From: Actinomycetospora sp.
Lineage (GTDB): Bacteria > Actinomycetota > Actinomycetes > Mycobacteriales > Pseudonocardiaceae
Reading direction: 5' to 3'
DNA: 36,054 bases
Assembly: GCA_029266415.1 (NCBI GenBank)
Contig: JAQSWW010000087.1
Span: 1 to 36,054 of the forward strand
The position numbers and the translations under genes are program-made. The notes under the pieces are model-generated. The model saw nothing but the letters and a program-made list of their open reading frames with translations. It did not search any database and was not told the DNA's origin. Positions 1 through 7,747 of the stretch are shown here, in pieces (position 1 is the first letter of the stretch; every line of letters begins with the position of its first letter).

Positions 1-299
1 TCGCCCGGGTCGTCGGCGGTGAAGCCGCCGCCCGCGAAGCGCAGCCGCTCCGCGAACGCGTCCCACGGCCCGTCGGCGGGCTTGACCGCGCCGAACTCCT
101 CGACCGCCGCGTGCACGTCGTCGCGGAACTCGTCGTCGGTCTTGCTGCGCCGCCCGCTGCCGATCAGGTACCACTGCTCGGGCAGCAGACCCTCCTGCGC
201 GAGGCGGAAGAACGACGGCAGCACCAGGCGCTTGGCCAGGTCGCCGGTCGCCCCGAACAGGACGAAGACGATGGGGTCGGGTGCTTCGGGTGCGGCCAC
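1..299 (-). CDS. zwf: Glucose-6-phosphate dehydrogenase, N-terminal part (runs off window)
   Basis: The reverse strand encodes about 99 residues of the NADP-binding N terminus of glucose-6-phosphate dehydrogenase, the first oxidative step of the pentose phosphate pathway. The nucleotide-binding signature VLFGATGDLAKRLVLPSFF is at residues 13-31, followed by LAQEGLLPEQWYLIGSGR, a typical zwf continuation. The active-site RYDHYLGK region lies outside the window. I place the GTG start at 299 because a TACGTT -10 box ends exactly 6 bases upstream, the arrangement of leaderless actinobacterial genes; the frame stays open further upstream, so an earlier start cannot be excluded. Actinobacteria often carry several zwf copies and which copy this is cannot be told. 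Confidence 0.88.
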   Translation of the reverse strand, partial: MAAPEAPDPIVFVLFGATGDLAKRLVLPSFFRLAQEGLLPEQWYLIGSGRRSKTDDEFRDDVHAAVEEFGAVKPADGPWDAFAERLRFAGGGFTADDPG

Positions 300-305
300 C
301 CGGGC

Positions 306-311
306 AACGTA
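306..311 (-). promoter_or_regulatory. Leaderless-type -10 box for zwf
   Basis: TACGTT on the minus strand, 6 bases before the GTG at 299. It fits the TANNNT pattern at the spacing expected if transcription starts at the start codon. Confidence 0.45.
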
Positions 312-474
312 TCCCCGTCCCGCGCACCCGAACACCAGACCGGCCCGTCCGTGGGTCCGGGTCGGGTCACGGTCGCGGCCGGTGTCAGCGAAGTGGCGTC
401 GCTGACGATGAGCGTCCGTATCGGTACTTCGATCACCACGCTCGGGCGGTCCGTGCGAGGTGGGGGAGGGCGGC

Positions 475-1029
475 TCAGCCGTCGGGGCGCAGGTCGGCCT
501 GCATCAGCACGGTGTCGGCCCACTGTCCGTTCTTGTAGCCCACCGACGGCATCCGCCCGACCTCGGTGAACCCCAGGCGCCGGTGCAGCACCGTCGACGG
601 GGTGTCGTGCCGCGACCCGGCGAGCGCGGCGATCACCGCGACGACCTGGCGCACCTCGGTGCCGCGCAGCGCCTCGAGCAGGCCGGCCAGCAGCCGCGAA
701 CCGAGGCCCCGCCCGGCGGCCTCGGGCGCGATGTAGATCGAGTCCTCCACCGTGTACCGGTACGCGGCGTGCGGCCGGAACCGCGTGATGTAGGCGAAGC
801 CCTCGACCTCGCCGTCGATCTCGGCGACGAGGAACGGCATCCCCCGCCCGGCGGCCGCGATGCGCTCGCGCCAGACGTCGTCGGACGGCGGGTCCTCGAC
901 GAACGTCGCGATCGAGTGCAGCACGTAGCCGGCGAAGATCGCGGAGACCCGTGCAGCGTCGCCGGCAACGGCGGGGCGCAGGACCCCGGGACCGCTCCCG
1001 GTGCTCGTGTCGGTGTGATCGATGGCCAC
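475..1029 (-). CDS. GNAT family N-acetyltransferase (PAT/MnaT-like)
   Basis: A 184-residue acetyltransferase of the phosphinothricin/L-amino acid N-acyltransferase type, expected to move an acetyl group from acetyl-CoA to a small amine. Residues 17-35 (LRPAVAGDAARVSAIFAGY) match the family N terminus. A beta-bulge segment DSIYIAPEAAGRGLGSRLL near 95-113 holds the R/Q-x-x-G-x-G/A acetyl-CoA motif as AAGRGLG. The C-terminal LHRRLGFTEVGRMPSVGYKNGQWADTVLM block is characteristic of PAT/YncA proteins, where it is usually followed by a short tail. The GTG start follows the small upstream gene (stop at 1042) by 12 bases, so the two are probably one transcript. The real substrate cannot be read from the sequence. 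Confidence 0.88.
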   Translation of the reverse strand: MAIDHTDTSTGSGPGVLRPAVAGDAARVSAIFAGYVLHSIATFVEDPPSDDVWRERIAAAGRGMPFLVAEIDGEVEGFAYITRFRPHAAYRYTVEDSIYIAPEAAGRGLGSRLLAGLLEALRGTEVRQVVAVIAALAGSRHDTPSTVLHRRLGFTEVGRMPSVGYKNGQWADTVLMQADLRPDG

Positions 1030-1041
1030 GTCCCGAGTGTC

Positions 1042-1281
1042 CTACTCGACCCGGACCAGCGAGAACTCCCACTCGCCGCTCGGCTCGTTGAAGCCCGTCC
1101 GCTCGTAGATGGCGTGCTGCTGCGCGCCCACGGCGTCGGCGACCGTGCGCCGCAGCCCCTGGTCCTGGCTGGGCAGGGGGATCCGCTGCAGAAGCGGCGG
1201 CTCCTCCCCGGCGTCGTCGGGAACGGTGATCGCCCCGACGCCCTGCAGGGGGCCGTTGACGTAGCGGACGGCGAACTCCAT
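1042..1281 (-). CDS. Small conserved-looking protein of unknown function
   Basis: A 79-residue protein that I do not recognise. It starts MEFAVRYVNGPLQGVG, contains a Pro/Leu/Gln stretch (PPLLQRIPLPSQDQ) and ends WEFSLVRVE. It has no membrane segment and no Cys. The ATG at 1281 is preceded by GGGAGGACAC, a good ribosome binding site with short spacing. It lies directly upstream of the GNAT gene in the same direction and probably heads that two-gene operon. Third-position GC is high as in the neighbours, which supports coding, but no function is claimed. Confidence 0.6.
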   Translation of the reverse strand: MEFAVRYVNGPLQGVGAITVPDDAGEEPPLLQRIPLPSQDQGLRRTVADAVGAQQHAIYERTGFNEPSGEWEFSLVRVE

Positions 1282-1393
1282 GTGTCCTCCCAGACGGTTC
1301 GCGCCACCCTACGACCCCGCCGCGCGGTCGTCACCGCCACCAGTCCGGCCGTGTTGCCCCGATCGGCCGACAGCTCGATCTTCAAGGGCCACG

Positions 1394-1399
1394 TAGCGT
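1394..1399 (+). promoter_or_regulatory. Leaderless-type -10 box
   Basis: TAGCGT, followed by 6 bases and the GTG start of the small membrane protein at 1406. Confidence 0.45.
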
Positions 1400-1405
1400 G
1401 GTCAC

Positions 1406-1783
1406 GTGCGATTCGCTCTCTTCCTGCTCGGGGGCATGGTGCTGCTCGGCGCCGGCATCGCGCTGATCGCTCTCGGCGTGCCCGGCGGGCTCGTGGTCGG
1501 CCCCGCCCTCATCGTCGCCGGGCTCCTGGTCAAGGTGGCCGGCGTGCTCACCGTCGACGCGGGTCCGACGCCGCCTGCCGGCTCGGGGCGCACGGTGACG
1601 ACGCTGGGCACGACGTCCCCCGCCGGCGGCGGCGCCACGACCGGACGCACCTCGGCCCTGCGCCGCGCGCGCACCGTCCGCGCCGCCCGGGCCACGGCCC
1701 GCGCCACCGAGGCCGCCCGCACCGCCGCCCTCCGGGGCTCGCCGGTCGCACGTCCCACGGGACGGGGCCGGCCCGCGTCCTGA
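1406..1783 (+). CDS. Small membrane protein with basic Arg/Ala-rich tail
   Basis: A 125-residue protein of unknown function. Residues 3-24 (FALFLLGGMVLLGAGIALIALG) and about 26-50 (GGLVVGPALIVAGLLVKVAGVLT) form two hydrophobic membrane segments. The rest is a Thr/Gly linker and a strongly basic Arg/Ala/Thr-rich tail that probably stays in the cytoplasm. The start is a GTG six bases after a TAGCGT -10 box, so the message is probably leaderless. It stands alone between the divergent GNAT pair and the DUF4177-like gene. The tail could bind nucleic acid or anionic lipid, but that is inference from composition only. Confidence 0.6.
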   Translation: MRFALFLLGGMVLLGAGIALIALGVPGGLVVGPALIVAGLLVKVAGVLTVDAGPTPPAGSGRTVTTLGTTSPAGGGATTGRTSALRRARTVRAARATARATEAARTAALRGSPVARPTGRGRPAS

Positions 1784-1819
1784 GCACCGGTCCGGCGGCA
1801 CGCGGGACCGTGCGCGGCC

Positions 1820-1825
1820 TAGGGT
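1820..1825 (+). promoter_or_regulatory. Leaderless-type -10 box
   Basis: TAGGGT, followed by CGGCCG and the GTG start at 1832. Confidence 0.5.
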
Positions 1826-1831
1826 CGGCCG

Positions 1832-2131
1832 GTGGCCGCCGTCTGGGAGTACGCGACGTTGGAGATCTCCGCGGTGGGCCTCGACGAGGGCAGCACCGCC
1901 GAGTGGCAGATCTACGCGATCGGCCCGTCCGACGAGCTGATCCTCGAGGAGTACCGGCCCTACCGCGTGGCGTGGGCCCGCGTGTACGCCGAGCAGCTCA
2001 ACCGGCTCGGGCGCCAGGGCTGGGAGCTCGTCGCGCTCGCCGGGCCGCAGAACGCGCTGGTGCCGAGCGCGCCCGGCACCGCCCACCACGTCGTCGAGAC
2101 CCGCTTCGTGCTCCGGCGCCCCGCCGCGTAG
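1832..2131 (+). CDS. DUF4177-like small protein
   Basis: A 99-residue soluble protein. The N-terminal strand WEYATLEI (5-12) and the helix-turn LNRLGRQGWELVALAG (about 57-72) are the hallmark of DUF4177-type domains, in which a YxY strand is followed by LNxLGxxGWELV. This protein is longer than the usual 60-70 residue domain because of an insert (EYRPYRVAWARVYAEQ). The biochemical role of the family is not known. A TAGGGT -10 box six bases before the GTG supports this start and a leaderless message. Its stop is 4 bases from the end of the convergent TenA gene. Confidence 0.7.
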   Translation: MAAVWEYATLEISAVGLDEGSTAEWQIYAIGPSDELILEEYRPYRVAWARVYAEQLNRLGRQGWELVALAGPQNALVPSAPGTAHHVVETRFVLRRPAA

Positions 2132-2135
2132 CCCG

Positions 2136-2798
2136 TCAGACGGGCCAGGCCTCCCGGCGCCACGCGGCGTCCCAGAACATCCACTCGTAGCGGCAGGTCG
2201 TCACGTAGTGGGCGCGGACCCGCTCGCGCTCCGCGTCGCCGAGGGTCTCCCCGACGCGGTCGGTCAGCGCCAGCACCGCGTCGACCACGGCCTGGAACTC
2301 CTCCCCGCCGTACATCGCGATCCAGCGGGCGTAGAGCGGGTCGGGCGAGGACGCCTCGAGCAGTGACTCGCCGACCCGCGCGTAGATCCAGTAGCACGGC
2401 AGGACCGCGCCCAGCCCCTCGGCGAACGACCCGCCGTGGCACGTGGCCAGCAGGTAGCTGGTGTAGGCCGTCGTCGTCGGCGCGACGGGCTCGGCGGCGG
2501 CCTGGGTCGCGGTGAGACCGAGGGCGTCGGCCAGCTCGGCGTGCATGTCCTGCTCGGCGGCGATCGCCCCGGCGGCGTGCTGGGTGAACATCACCGTGTC
2601 GTCCGCGCCCGGCGCGCGGGCGGCGAGCAGGGCCAGCGCGCGGGCGTAGCCGCGCAGGTAGTGCGCGTCCTGGACGACGAAGTGCCGGAACGCCGCGTGG
2701 GGCAGCGTCCCGTCGGCCAGGCCGGTGAGGAACGGGTGCGCGCGGACCCGCTCGTAGACGTCGGCGCCCGCGCTCCAGAGCTCGTCGCTGAGACCCAC
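2136..2798 (-). CDS. tenA: TenA-family thiaminase II / aminopyrimidine aminohydrolase
   Basis: A 220-residue TenA protein, which in characterised members hydrolyses 4-amino-5-aminomethyl-2-methylpyrimidine for thiamin salvage. With the GTG at 2798 as residue 1, the numbering coincides with B. subtilis TenA at the known active-site positions: Asp44 and Tyr47 in VVQDAHYL, Tyr112, Cys135 in LPCYWIY, Tyr139, Tyr163 and Glu205 in CRYEWMF. This match, together with AGGGTGG five bases upstream, is why I prefer this start over GTG 2807 or ATG 2831. It is divergent from cobD, with starts only about 40 bp apart. No other thiamin gene is nearby, consistent with a stand-alone salvage enzyme. No TPP riboswitch is visible in the short upstream gap. 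Confidence 0.9.
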   Translation of the reverse strand: MGLSDELWSAGADVYERVRAHPFLTGLADGTLPHAAFRHFVVQDAHYLRGYARALALLAARAPGADDTVMFTQHAAGAIAAEQDMHAELADALGLTATQAAAEPVAPTTTAYTSYLLATCHGGSFAEGLGAVLPCYWIYARVGESLLEASSPDPLYARWIAMYGGEEFQAVVDAVLALTDRVGETLGDAERERVRAHYVTTCRYEWMFWDAAWRREAWPV

Positions 2799-2837
2799 GG
2801 CGACCACCCTGGCACGCGGCGGTGAGATCATCACGAG

Positions 2838-3779
2838 GTGGGATCCACCGGCACGTCCCGTGCCCTCGGGCTGGCCCTCGGGGTGCTCGCCGACGGGGTG
2901 TTCGGTGACCCCCGGCGCGGTCACCCGGTGGCGGCGTTCGGGTCGGCGGCGACGTGGCTGGAGCGGACCTGGTGGGCCGACCGGCGCGGCCCCGGGGTCG
3001 CGTACGCGACGGTGCTCGTCGGCGGCGCGGTGGGCCTGGGCGTCGTCGCCGAGCGCGCCCGGCACCCCGCGGTGCACGCCGGGCTCACCGCCGTCGCGAC
3101 CTGGGTGGTGCTCGGCGGTACCTCGCTCGCGGCCGAGGGCGCGGCGATGGCGGCGTCCCTCGAGCGCGACGACCTCGCCGCCGCCCGGGCCCGGCTGTCG
3201 CACCTGTGCGGGCGCGACCCCGCGGCGCTCGACGCCGACGGGCTCGCCCGCGCCGCGCTGGAGTCGGTCGCGGAGAACACCGCCGACGCGGTGGTCGCGC
3301 CGCTGGTGTGGGGGGCGCTGGCCGGCGTGCCGGGCCTGCTGGGGCACCGCGCGGTGAACACCCTCGACGCGATGGTGGGGCACCGCTCGGCGCGGTACGA
3401 GCACTTCGGCTGGGCCTCGGCGCGCGCCGACGACGTCGCGGGCGTGGTGCCGGCGCGCGTGTCGGCGCTGGTCACGGCGGCGTGCGCGCCGCTGGTCGGC
3501 GGGCGGCCCGCCGCGGCGTGGCGGGCCTGGCGCCGCGACGCGCGCGCCCACCCGAGCCCGAACGCCGGGCCGGTGGAGGCGTCGTTCGCCGGCGCGCTGG
3601 GCCTGCGTCTCGGCGGGCGCACGGTGTACCCCTACGGCGTCCAGGACCGCCCGGTGCTCGGCGACGGCCGAACCCCGAGCGTGCCCGACCTCGCCCGCGC
3701 CGTGCGCCTGTCCCGCCTCGTGGGCGCGGTGACGGCGGTGCTGGCCGTCCTCGCCGTCACCCTCACCCGGAGCCGTTGA
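2838..3779 (+). CDS. cobD: Adenosylcobinamide-phosphate synthase CobD/CbiB
   Basis: A 313-residue membrane protein that attaches aminopropanol (phosphate) to adenosylcobyric acid in cobalamin biosynthesis. Diagnostic segments are GDPRRGHPV at 23-31, SVAENTADAVVAPLVWG near 150-165, NTLDAMVGHRSARYEHFGWASAR near 180-200, and HPSPNAGPVEASFAGALG near 240-257. Hydrophobic helices occur at about 55-70, 80-100, 205-220 and at the C terminus. The GTG start lies 6 bases after GATCAT, possibly a weak leaderless -10 box. The gene corresponds in position to Rv2236c next to the SURF1/ptpA/nif3 block of M. tuberculosis. Its 3' end overlaps the convergent slipin gene by 17 bp. Confidence 0.93.
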   Translation: MGSTGTSRALGLALGVLADGVFGDPRRGHPVAAFGSAATWLERTWWADRRGPGVAYATVLVGGAVGLGVVAERARHPAVHAGLTAVATWVVLGGTSLAAEGAAMAASLERDDLAAARARLSHLCGRDPAALDADGLARAALESVAENTADAVVAPLVWGALAGVPGLLGHRAVNTLDAMVGHRSARYEHFGWASARADDVAGVVPARVSALVTAACAPLVGGRPAAAWRAWRRDARAHPSPNAGPVEASFAGALGLRLGGRTVYPYGVQDRPVLGDGRTPSVPDLARAVRLSRLVGAVTAVLAVLAVTLTRSR

Positions 3780-4596
3780 CGCGGTCCGGAGCCGGCGCCG
3801 GCGCGTCCCCCGACGCCCGCTCGCCCGCGGCCTCGGACGGGGTGGCGCGCTCGAGGAAGCGCAGCAGCTCGACCGGGAAGGGCAGGACCAGCGTCGAGTT
3901 CTTCTCGGCGGCGACCTCCACCACCGTCTCGAGCAGGCGCAGCTGCAGCGCGGCGGGGTGGTCCGCGATGGCCTGCGCGGCCTCGGCGAGCGTGGCCGCG
4001 GCCTGGCGCTCCCCGTCGGCGGTGATGACGCGGGCTCGCCGTTCCCGTTCGGCCTCGGCCTGCCGCGACATCGAGCGCTTCATCGACTCGGGCAGCGAGA
4101 CGTCCTTGATCTCGACCCGGTCGATGTGCAGGCCCCAGTCGCCCACCGGGGTGTCGATCATCAGCTCGAGGCCCTGGTTGAGGCGCTCGCGGTTGCTCAG
4201 CAGGTCGTCGAGGTCGCTCTTGCCGATGATCGAGCGCAGCGAGGTCTGGGCGAGCTGGCCGACGGCGAGCATGTAGTCCTCCACCTCGACGGCGGCGCGC
4301 ACGGGGTCGACGACCCGGAAGTAGAGCACCGCGTCGACGCGCACCGTGACGTTGTCGCGGGTGATGCCGTCCTGCGCGGGCACCGGCAACGTCACGATCT
4401 GCATGTTGACCTTCTGCAGCCGGTCGGCCACCGGCCGGAGCAGCACGATCCCGGGGCCCCGCGTCGTCCCGGGGTCGACCCGGCCGAACCGGAAGACGAC
4501 GCCGCGCTCGTACTGGCGCACGATGCGCACGCTCGTCGCGGCGAGGAGCAGGGCCATCGTGACGACGACGGCGGCGACGGCCAGGAGGACGGTCAT
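3763..4596 (-). CDS. Slipin (SPFH/Band 7 family membrane protein)
   Basis: A 277-residue slipin. An N-terminal membrane segment (residues 2-22) is followed by VRIVRQYERGVVFRFGRV and the SPFH domain, with the slipin-typical TLPVPAQDGITRDNVTVRVDAVLYFRV and RSIIGKSDLDDLLSNRE segments. A charged helix (SMSRQAEAERERRARVI) near 178-194 should form the coiled coil used for oligomerisation. The tail is Ala/Pro-rich. Slipins organise membrane microdomains and often pair with NfeD proteases, but no NfeD is present here. The gene is instead translationally coupled (ATGA) to the upstream tandem UspA gene, suggesting a membrane-stress role. Confidence 0.9.
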   Translation of the reverse strand: MTVLLAVAAVVVTMALLLAATSVRIVRQYERGVVFRFGRVDPGTTRGPGIVLLRPVADRLQKVNMQIVTLPVPAQDGITRDNVTVRVDAVLYFRVVDPVRAAVEVEDYMLAVGQLAQTSLRSIIGKSDLDDLLSNRERLNQGLELMIDTPVGDWGLHIDRVEIKDVSLPESMKRSMSRQAEAERERRARVITADGERQAAATLAEAAQAIADHPAALQLRLLETVVEVAAEKNSTLVLPFPVELLRFLERATPSEAAGERASGDAPAPAPDRVNGSG

Positions 4597-5525
4597 CTCG
4601 GGTCACGTCCCTTCGCAGTGTGACCGCGCCGGCGCGCCGCACGCGTCCGCCCGGTCGTCGGCGCCGTCGGCCGGACGACCGCGGCGGGGCAGCGGGCGTG
4701 GCGCAGGACCGCCTGGCCGACCGACCCGAACAGCGCGCCGGAGAGGCACCCGCGACCCCGGGACCCGATCACCAGCAGCGCCGCCCCGGCCGACTCCGCG
4801 GCCAGGGCGCGGGCCGGCTCGTCGGCGACCAGGGTGAGCCGGACGCCGACGCCCGGGAACTCGCGGCGCCACGGGGCGAGCGCGGCGGTGAGCCGGTCGC
4901 GCGCGACCAGCTCGGCGGCGTCCCGGTCGTCGCCGAGCCCGTCGAGGTCGGCCGGCGGGTGCGGGGTCCAGGCGTGGAGGGCGGTGAGGCCGATGCCGCG
5001 CTGGGCGGCCGCGGCGAAGGCGACGGCGAGGGCGGGCGCCGACCCCGAGCCGTCGACGCCGACCACGACCCGGACGCGCGACGGGCCGGGCTCCACCTCG
5101 CGACGCGGGGGCACGACCACGACGGGGCACGGTGCCCGGGAGCACACCCCGACGCTCACCGACCCGGCGAGCGCGCGGCGCACCCGCCCACGCGCCCGGG
5201 TGCCCACCACGACGAGCTGCGCGGGCTGCGCCGTCAGCGCCGGTGCCGCGCCCCCGACCACGGTCCGCCCGGTCACCTCCAGCTCGGGCGCGACGGCGCG
5301 CGCCCGCTGCGACGCCTGGCGGAGGAGCTCCTCGGCCGCGGCCGCCCCGGCACCGCCGACGTCGGCGACCGGGCCGAAGGGGCCCGGAGCGACGGGCGGC
5401 GGGCAGGCGGTGACGATCCGGAGGGGGCAGCCGCGCGCGGCGGCCTCGGCGGCCGCCCAGTCCAGCGCGTCCCACGCCGTGCACGACCCGTCGACGCCGA
5501 CGAGGACGGGATTCGGCTCGCCCAT
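4593..5525 (-). CDS. Tandem-domain universal stress protein (UspA family)
   Basis: A 310-residue cytoplasmic protein with two Usp domains, at about residues 5-138 and 150-290. Each begins with a GVDGS strand and ends with the ATP-binding pattern G-x2-G-x9-G-[S/T]: VVGTRARGRVRRALAGS in domain 1 and VIGSRGRGCLSGALFGS in domain 2. The ATG at 5525 follows GGGAGGTGG, a strong ribosome binding site; the frame is open far upstream but without support. The stop overlaps the slipin start by ATGA. The gene is divergent from a MarR regulator, and a 17-bp inverted repeat in between suggests control by that regulator. The C-terminal 20 residues are basic and not part of the fold. Confidence 0.92.
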   Translation of the reverse strand: MGEPNPVLVGVDGSCTAWDALDWAAAEAAARGCPLRIVTACPPPVAPGPFGPVADVGGAGAAAAEELLRQASQRARAVAPELEVTGRTVVGGAAPALTAQPAQLVVVGTRARGRVRRALAGSVSVGVCSRAPCPVVVVPPRREVEPGPSRVRVVVGVDGSGSAPALAVAFAAAAQRGIGLTALHAWTPHPPADLDGLGDDRDAAELVARDRLTAALAPWRREFPGVGVRLTLVADEPARALAAESAGAALLVIGSRGRGCLSGALFGSVGQAVLRHARCPAAVVRPTAPTTGRTRAARRRGHTAKGRDPR

Positions 5526-5550
5526 CGCGACCACCTCCCGGAAGGGCCTC

Positions 5551-5567
5551 GTATCGTAGCGCGATAC
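5551..5567. promoter_or_regulatory. Candidate MarR operator (inverted repeat)
   Basis: GTATCG-TAGCG-CGATAC is a perfect 6-bp inverted repeat with a 5-bp spacer, lying in the divergent promoter region between uspA (start 5525, minus) and the marR-type gene (start 5652 or slightly upstream, plus). The half-site spacing and 17-bp length fit a dimeric MarR protein. It also contains TATCGT, a -10-like sequence, so binding could block both promoters. Confidence 0.55.
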
Positions 5568-5651
5568 AAATCCGGTGGGTAGGTTCTCGACGGGTGGCTC
5601 CGGACGGAGGTGGCGGTCGTCGTGGCGCAGGCCGACGGTGAGCGCGGTCCG

Positions 5652-6068
5652 ATGAGCAAGGAGGACTTCGAGGCGCTGGCACGCTTCCGGTTCGCCGTCC
5701 GGTCGTACCTGCGCTTCAGCGAGGAGACCGTGCGCGAGCACGGCGTGACACCCCAGCACTACCAGCTGCTCCTGGCCATCAAGGGCGTCCCGGGCCGCGA
5801 GTGGGCGAGCGTGGGCGAGCTCGCCGAGCAGCTCCAGCTCCGTCACCACAGCACCGTCGAGCTCGTCGACCGCGCCCAGGGCAACGGCCTGGTGGAGCGC
5901 GCGCCCGACCCCGGCGACGGGCGCACCGTGCGTGTCGTGCTCACCGAGCAGGGTCAGCGGGTGCTGTCCGTGCTGAGCCCGCTGCACCGCGACCAGATGC
6001 GCCGGATGGCCGAGGCGCTCACCCCTCCCGCGTGGGGGTCGGAGAACGGGGCTCAGCGCCGCCCGTAG
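5652..6068 (+). CDS. MarR-family transcriptional regulator
   Basis: A winged helix-turn-helix repressor of about 138 residues. After MSKEDFEALARFRFAVRSYL come TPQHYQLLLAIKG, the recognition region VGELAEQLQLRHHSTVELVDR, and the wing APDPGDGRTVRVVLTEQG, the classic D-x-R-D/G-x-R pattern of MarR proteins. No obvious redox Cys is present, so it is probably ligand-responsive rather than OhrR-like. I use the ATG at 5652; GTG codons at 5610 and 5622 in the same frame are alternatives, the latter 11 bases after GGAGG. It is divergent from the uspA-slipin operon and a good candidate to bind the repeat at 5551-5567. Its end overlaps the convergent SURF1 gene by 16 bp. Confidence 0.9.
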   Translation: MSKEDFEALARFRFAVRSYLRFSEETVREHGVTPQHYQLLLAIKGVPGREWASVGELAEQLQLRHHSTVELVDRAQGNGLVERAPDPGDGRTVRVVLTEQGQRVLSVLSPLHRDQMRRMAEALTPPAWGSENGAQRRP

Positions 6069-6901
6069 CGGTCGGCGAGCCGCTGCTCCGTGTCCGTCGC
6101 GCGGGCGTCCCACGGCGTGCCGTCGGCGGCGTCGCGCGGGTCCTGGTCGTCGCGGTCCCGGCGACCGTGGGGGTCGAGCCCGCGGGCCCGCCGGTACTCG
6201 AGGCGGGCGAAGTAGATCCACGCGCCGATCGCCATCAGCCCGAAGATCAGCCACTGCCAGGCGTAGGAGTACGACGGGTTGGGGTCGGGCGGGGGGAGCG
6301 GGACCGCGGTGAGCACGCCGGGCTGGGCGGGCAGGAGCTGGACGTACCCCGGGCTGGTCGGGATCCCGCCGGCCGCGGCGACGGTGGGGGCGTCGGCGGC
6401 GTAGACCTGGCGCCGGCCGTCGGCCACCACCGTGGGCCGGCTCGGCGCGCCCTCGTCGAGGCGCTGGTACCCGGCGACCGTCACGACCCCCGCCGGGGCG
6501 GGCGCGACGGGGGGCAGCCCGCCGGTGTCCGCGGTGCGCACGTACCCGCGGTCGACCAGCACGGTCTCGCCGTCGGTGGTGGTCAGCGGCGTCATGACCT
6601 CGATGGCGGGCTGGCCCTCGATGCTGCGCAGGCGCACGAGTACCTCGCCCTCGGGGCGGTAGGTGCCGGTGAGGACGACCTGGCGCCACACCACGTCCGC
6701 CGACGGCGCCGCGCCCGGCGCGACGAGCTCCCCGCGGGGGACGGGCGCGGTGGCCACACCCCGGGTCAGCGCGGCGTTGACGCCGTCGCGCTCGTCGCTG
6801 CGGTGGAACTGCCAGGGCGCGAGCAGGTAGTAGCAGGCGAAGGCGAACGCGACCACGACGAGTGTCAGCGCGATCCACCCGGGCCGGAGCAGGAACCGCA
6901 C
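6053..6901 (-). CDS. SURF1 family cytochrome c oxidase assembly protein
   Basis: A 282-residue membrane protein related to SURF1, which helps insert heme a into cytochrome c oxidase. It has the expected two-helix layout: residues 9-29 (WIALTLVVVAFAFACYYLL) and about 213-233 (YAWQWLIFGLMAIGAWIYF), with an extracytoplasmic domain between. The family features W-R-x-V-x-L-x-G-x-Y (WRQVVLTGTY), VDRGYV and the terminal YAWQW are all present. The C-terminal 45 residues are a charged cytoplasmic tail rich in Asp and Arg. A TAACCT box six bases before the GTG suggests a leaderless message. It corresponds to Rv2235 in the M. tuberculosis block. Confidence 0.92.
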   Translation of the reverse strand: MRFLLRPGWIALTLVVVAFAFACYYLLAPWQFHRSDERDGVNAALTRGVATAPVPRGELVAPGAAPSADVVWRQVVLTGTYRPEGEVLVRLRSIEGQPAIEVMTPLTTTDGETVLVDRGYVRTADTGGLPPVAPAPAGVVTVAGYQRLDEGAPSRPTVVADGRRQVYAADAPTVAAAGGIPTSPGYVQLLPAQPGVLTAVPLPPPDPNPSYSYAWQWLIFGLMAIGAWIYFARLEYRRARGLDPHGRRDRDDQDPRDAADGTPWDARATDTEQRLADRYGRR

Positions 6902-6907
6902 GACGCC

Positions 6908-6913
6908 AGGTTA
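6908..6913 (-). promoter_or_regulatory. Leaderless-type -10 box for SURF1
   Basis: TAACCT on the minus strand, 6 bases before the GTG at 6901. Confidence 0.5.
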
Positions 6914-6931
6914 CGTGAGCACCTTCCGCCC

Positions 6932-7747
6932 CTAGGGGGTCGACAACTGCTCACACGCCCGGAGGGCCTGGCCCCCGTACCCGCCCCCGAAGAGCACCGT
7001 GTGCACCAGCAGCGGGAAGAGCTGGTGCATCCCCACGCGGTCGCGCCAGCCCGCGGCCAGCGGGGCGGCCTCGTCGTACGCGGCGAGGATCGTCTCCAGC
7101 TGCGGGGCGCCGAACAGCGCCAGCATCGCCAGGTCGGTCTCGCGGTGCCCGCCGTGCGCCGCGGGGTCGATCACCCAGGCGCTCTCGCCCGCCCACAGCA
7201 CGTTGCCCGTCCACAGGTCGCCGTGCAGGCGGGCGGGGGCCTCGGGCGGGCCGGCGACCTCGTCGAACCGCGCGCAGGCCCGCTCCACGCGCGCGACGTC
7301 GTCCGCCGAGAACGTGCCCTGCTCGCGGGCCCGGCGGGCGTAGGGCAGCACGCGGTGCTCGGCGTACCACGACGGCCAGTCGTCCCCGGTCTCGTTGACC
7401 ATCCGCGCCTCGCCGATCCACGCGTGCACCGGCCCGCCGGGCGGCGGCGACCCGAACGCCGGCGCGCCCGCGGCGTGCAGGGCGGCGAGGTCGCGGCCGA
7501 AGCGCTCGGCGGCACCGGGCGCCGCGCGGCCCGTCGGCACCCGCGTGGACACCATCCGGCCCTCGGCGGTCCCCAGGACGTCCGGGACCGCCACGACCCC
7601 GGGCTCCGCCAGCCACCGCAGGCCGGCCGCCTCCGCGGCGATCGCCGACGGCTCGCCCGTCTTGACGACGACCTCGGTGCCGTCGTCCAGCGTCGCCATC
7701 CGGACCCCGTGTCCCGACCCGGCCAGCAGCTCCTCGAGCGAGGTCAC
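6932..7747 (-). CDS. Fructosamine kinase family protein
   Basis: A 271-residue kinase-like protein of the fructosamine/ketosamine-3-kinase family, which phosphorylates sugars on glycated proteins so that the adduct is shed. The order is V-V-V-K (nucleotide Lys in GTEVVVKTGE, about residue 30), E-A-x-GLRWL, the Brenner-type catalytic motif LHGDLWTGNVLW near 184-195, and the metal-binding IDPAAHGGHRETDLAML, all strongly diagnostic. The C terminus HQLFPLLVHTVLFGGGYG is also typical. Its GTG start overlaps the ptpA stop by GTGA, so kinase and phosphatase are co-translated. That pairing hints at a shared protein-modification or repair role, but the target is unknown. Confidence 0.9.
   Translation of the reverse strand: MTSLEELLAGSGHGVRMATLDDGTEVVVKTGEPSAIAAEAAGLRWLAEPGVVAVPDVLGTAEGRMVSTRVPTGRAAPGAAERFGRDLAALHAAGAPAFGSPPPGGPVHAWIGEARMVNETGDDWPSWYAEHRVLPYARRAREQGTFSADDVARVERACARFDEVAGPPEAPARLHGDLWTGNVLWAGESAWVIDPAAHGGHRETDLAMLALFGAPQLETILAAYDEAAPLAAGWRDRVGMHQLFPLLVHTVLFGGGYGGQALRACEQLSTP

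Noticed and set aside
460..2190. 576-residue open frame on the plus strand
   Set aside because: It lies opposite the GNAT and small genes and across the small membrane and DUF4177-like genes; composition is that of an antisense shadow.
2136..3551. Long N-terminal extension of TenA antisense to cobD
   Set aside because: The first 240 residues are a shadow of cobD, and numbering from GTG 2798 matches the known catalytic positions exactly.
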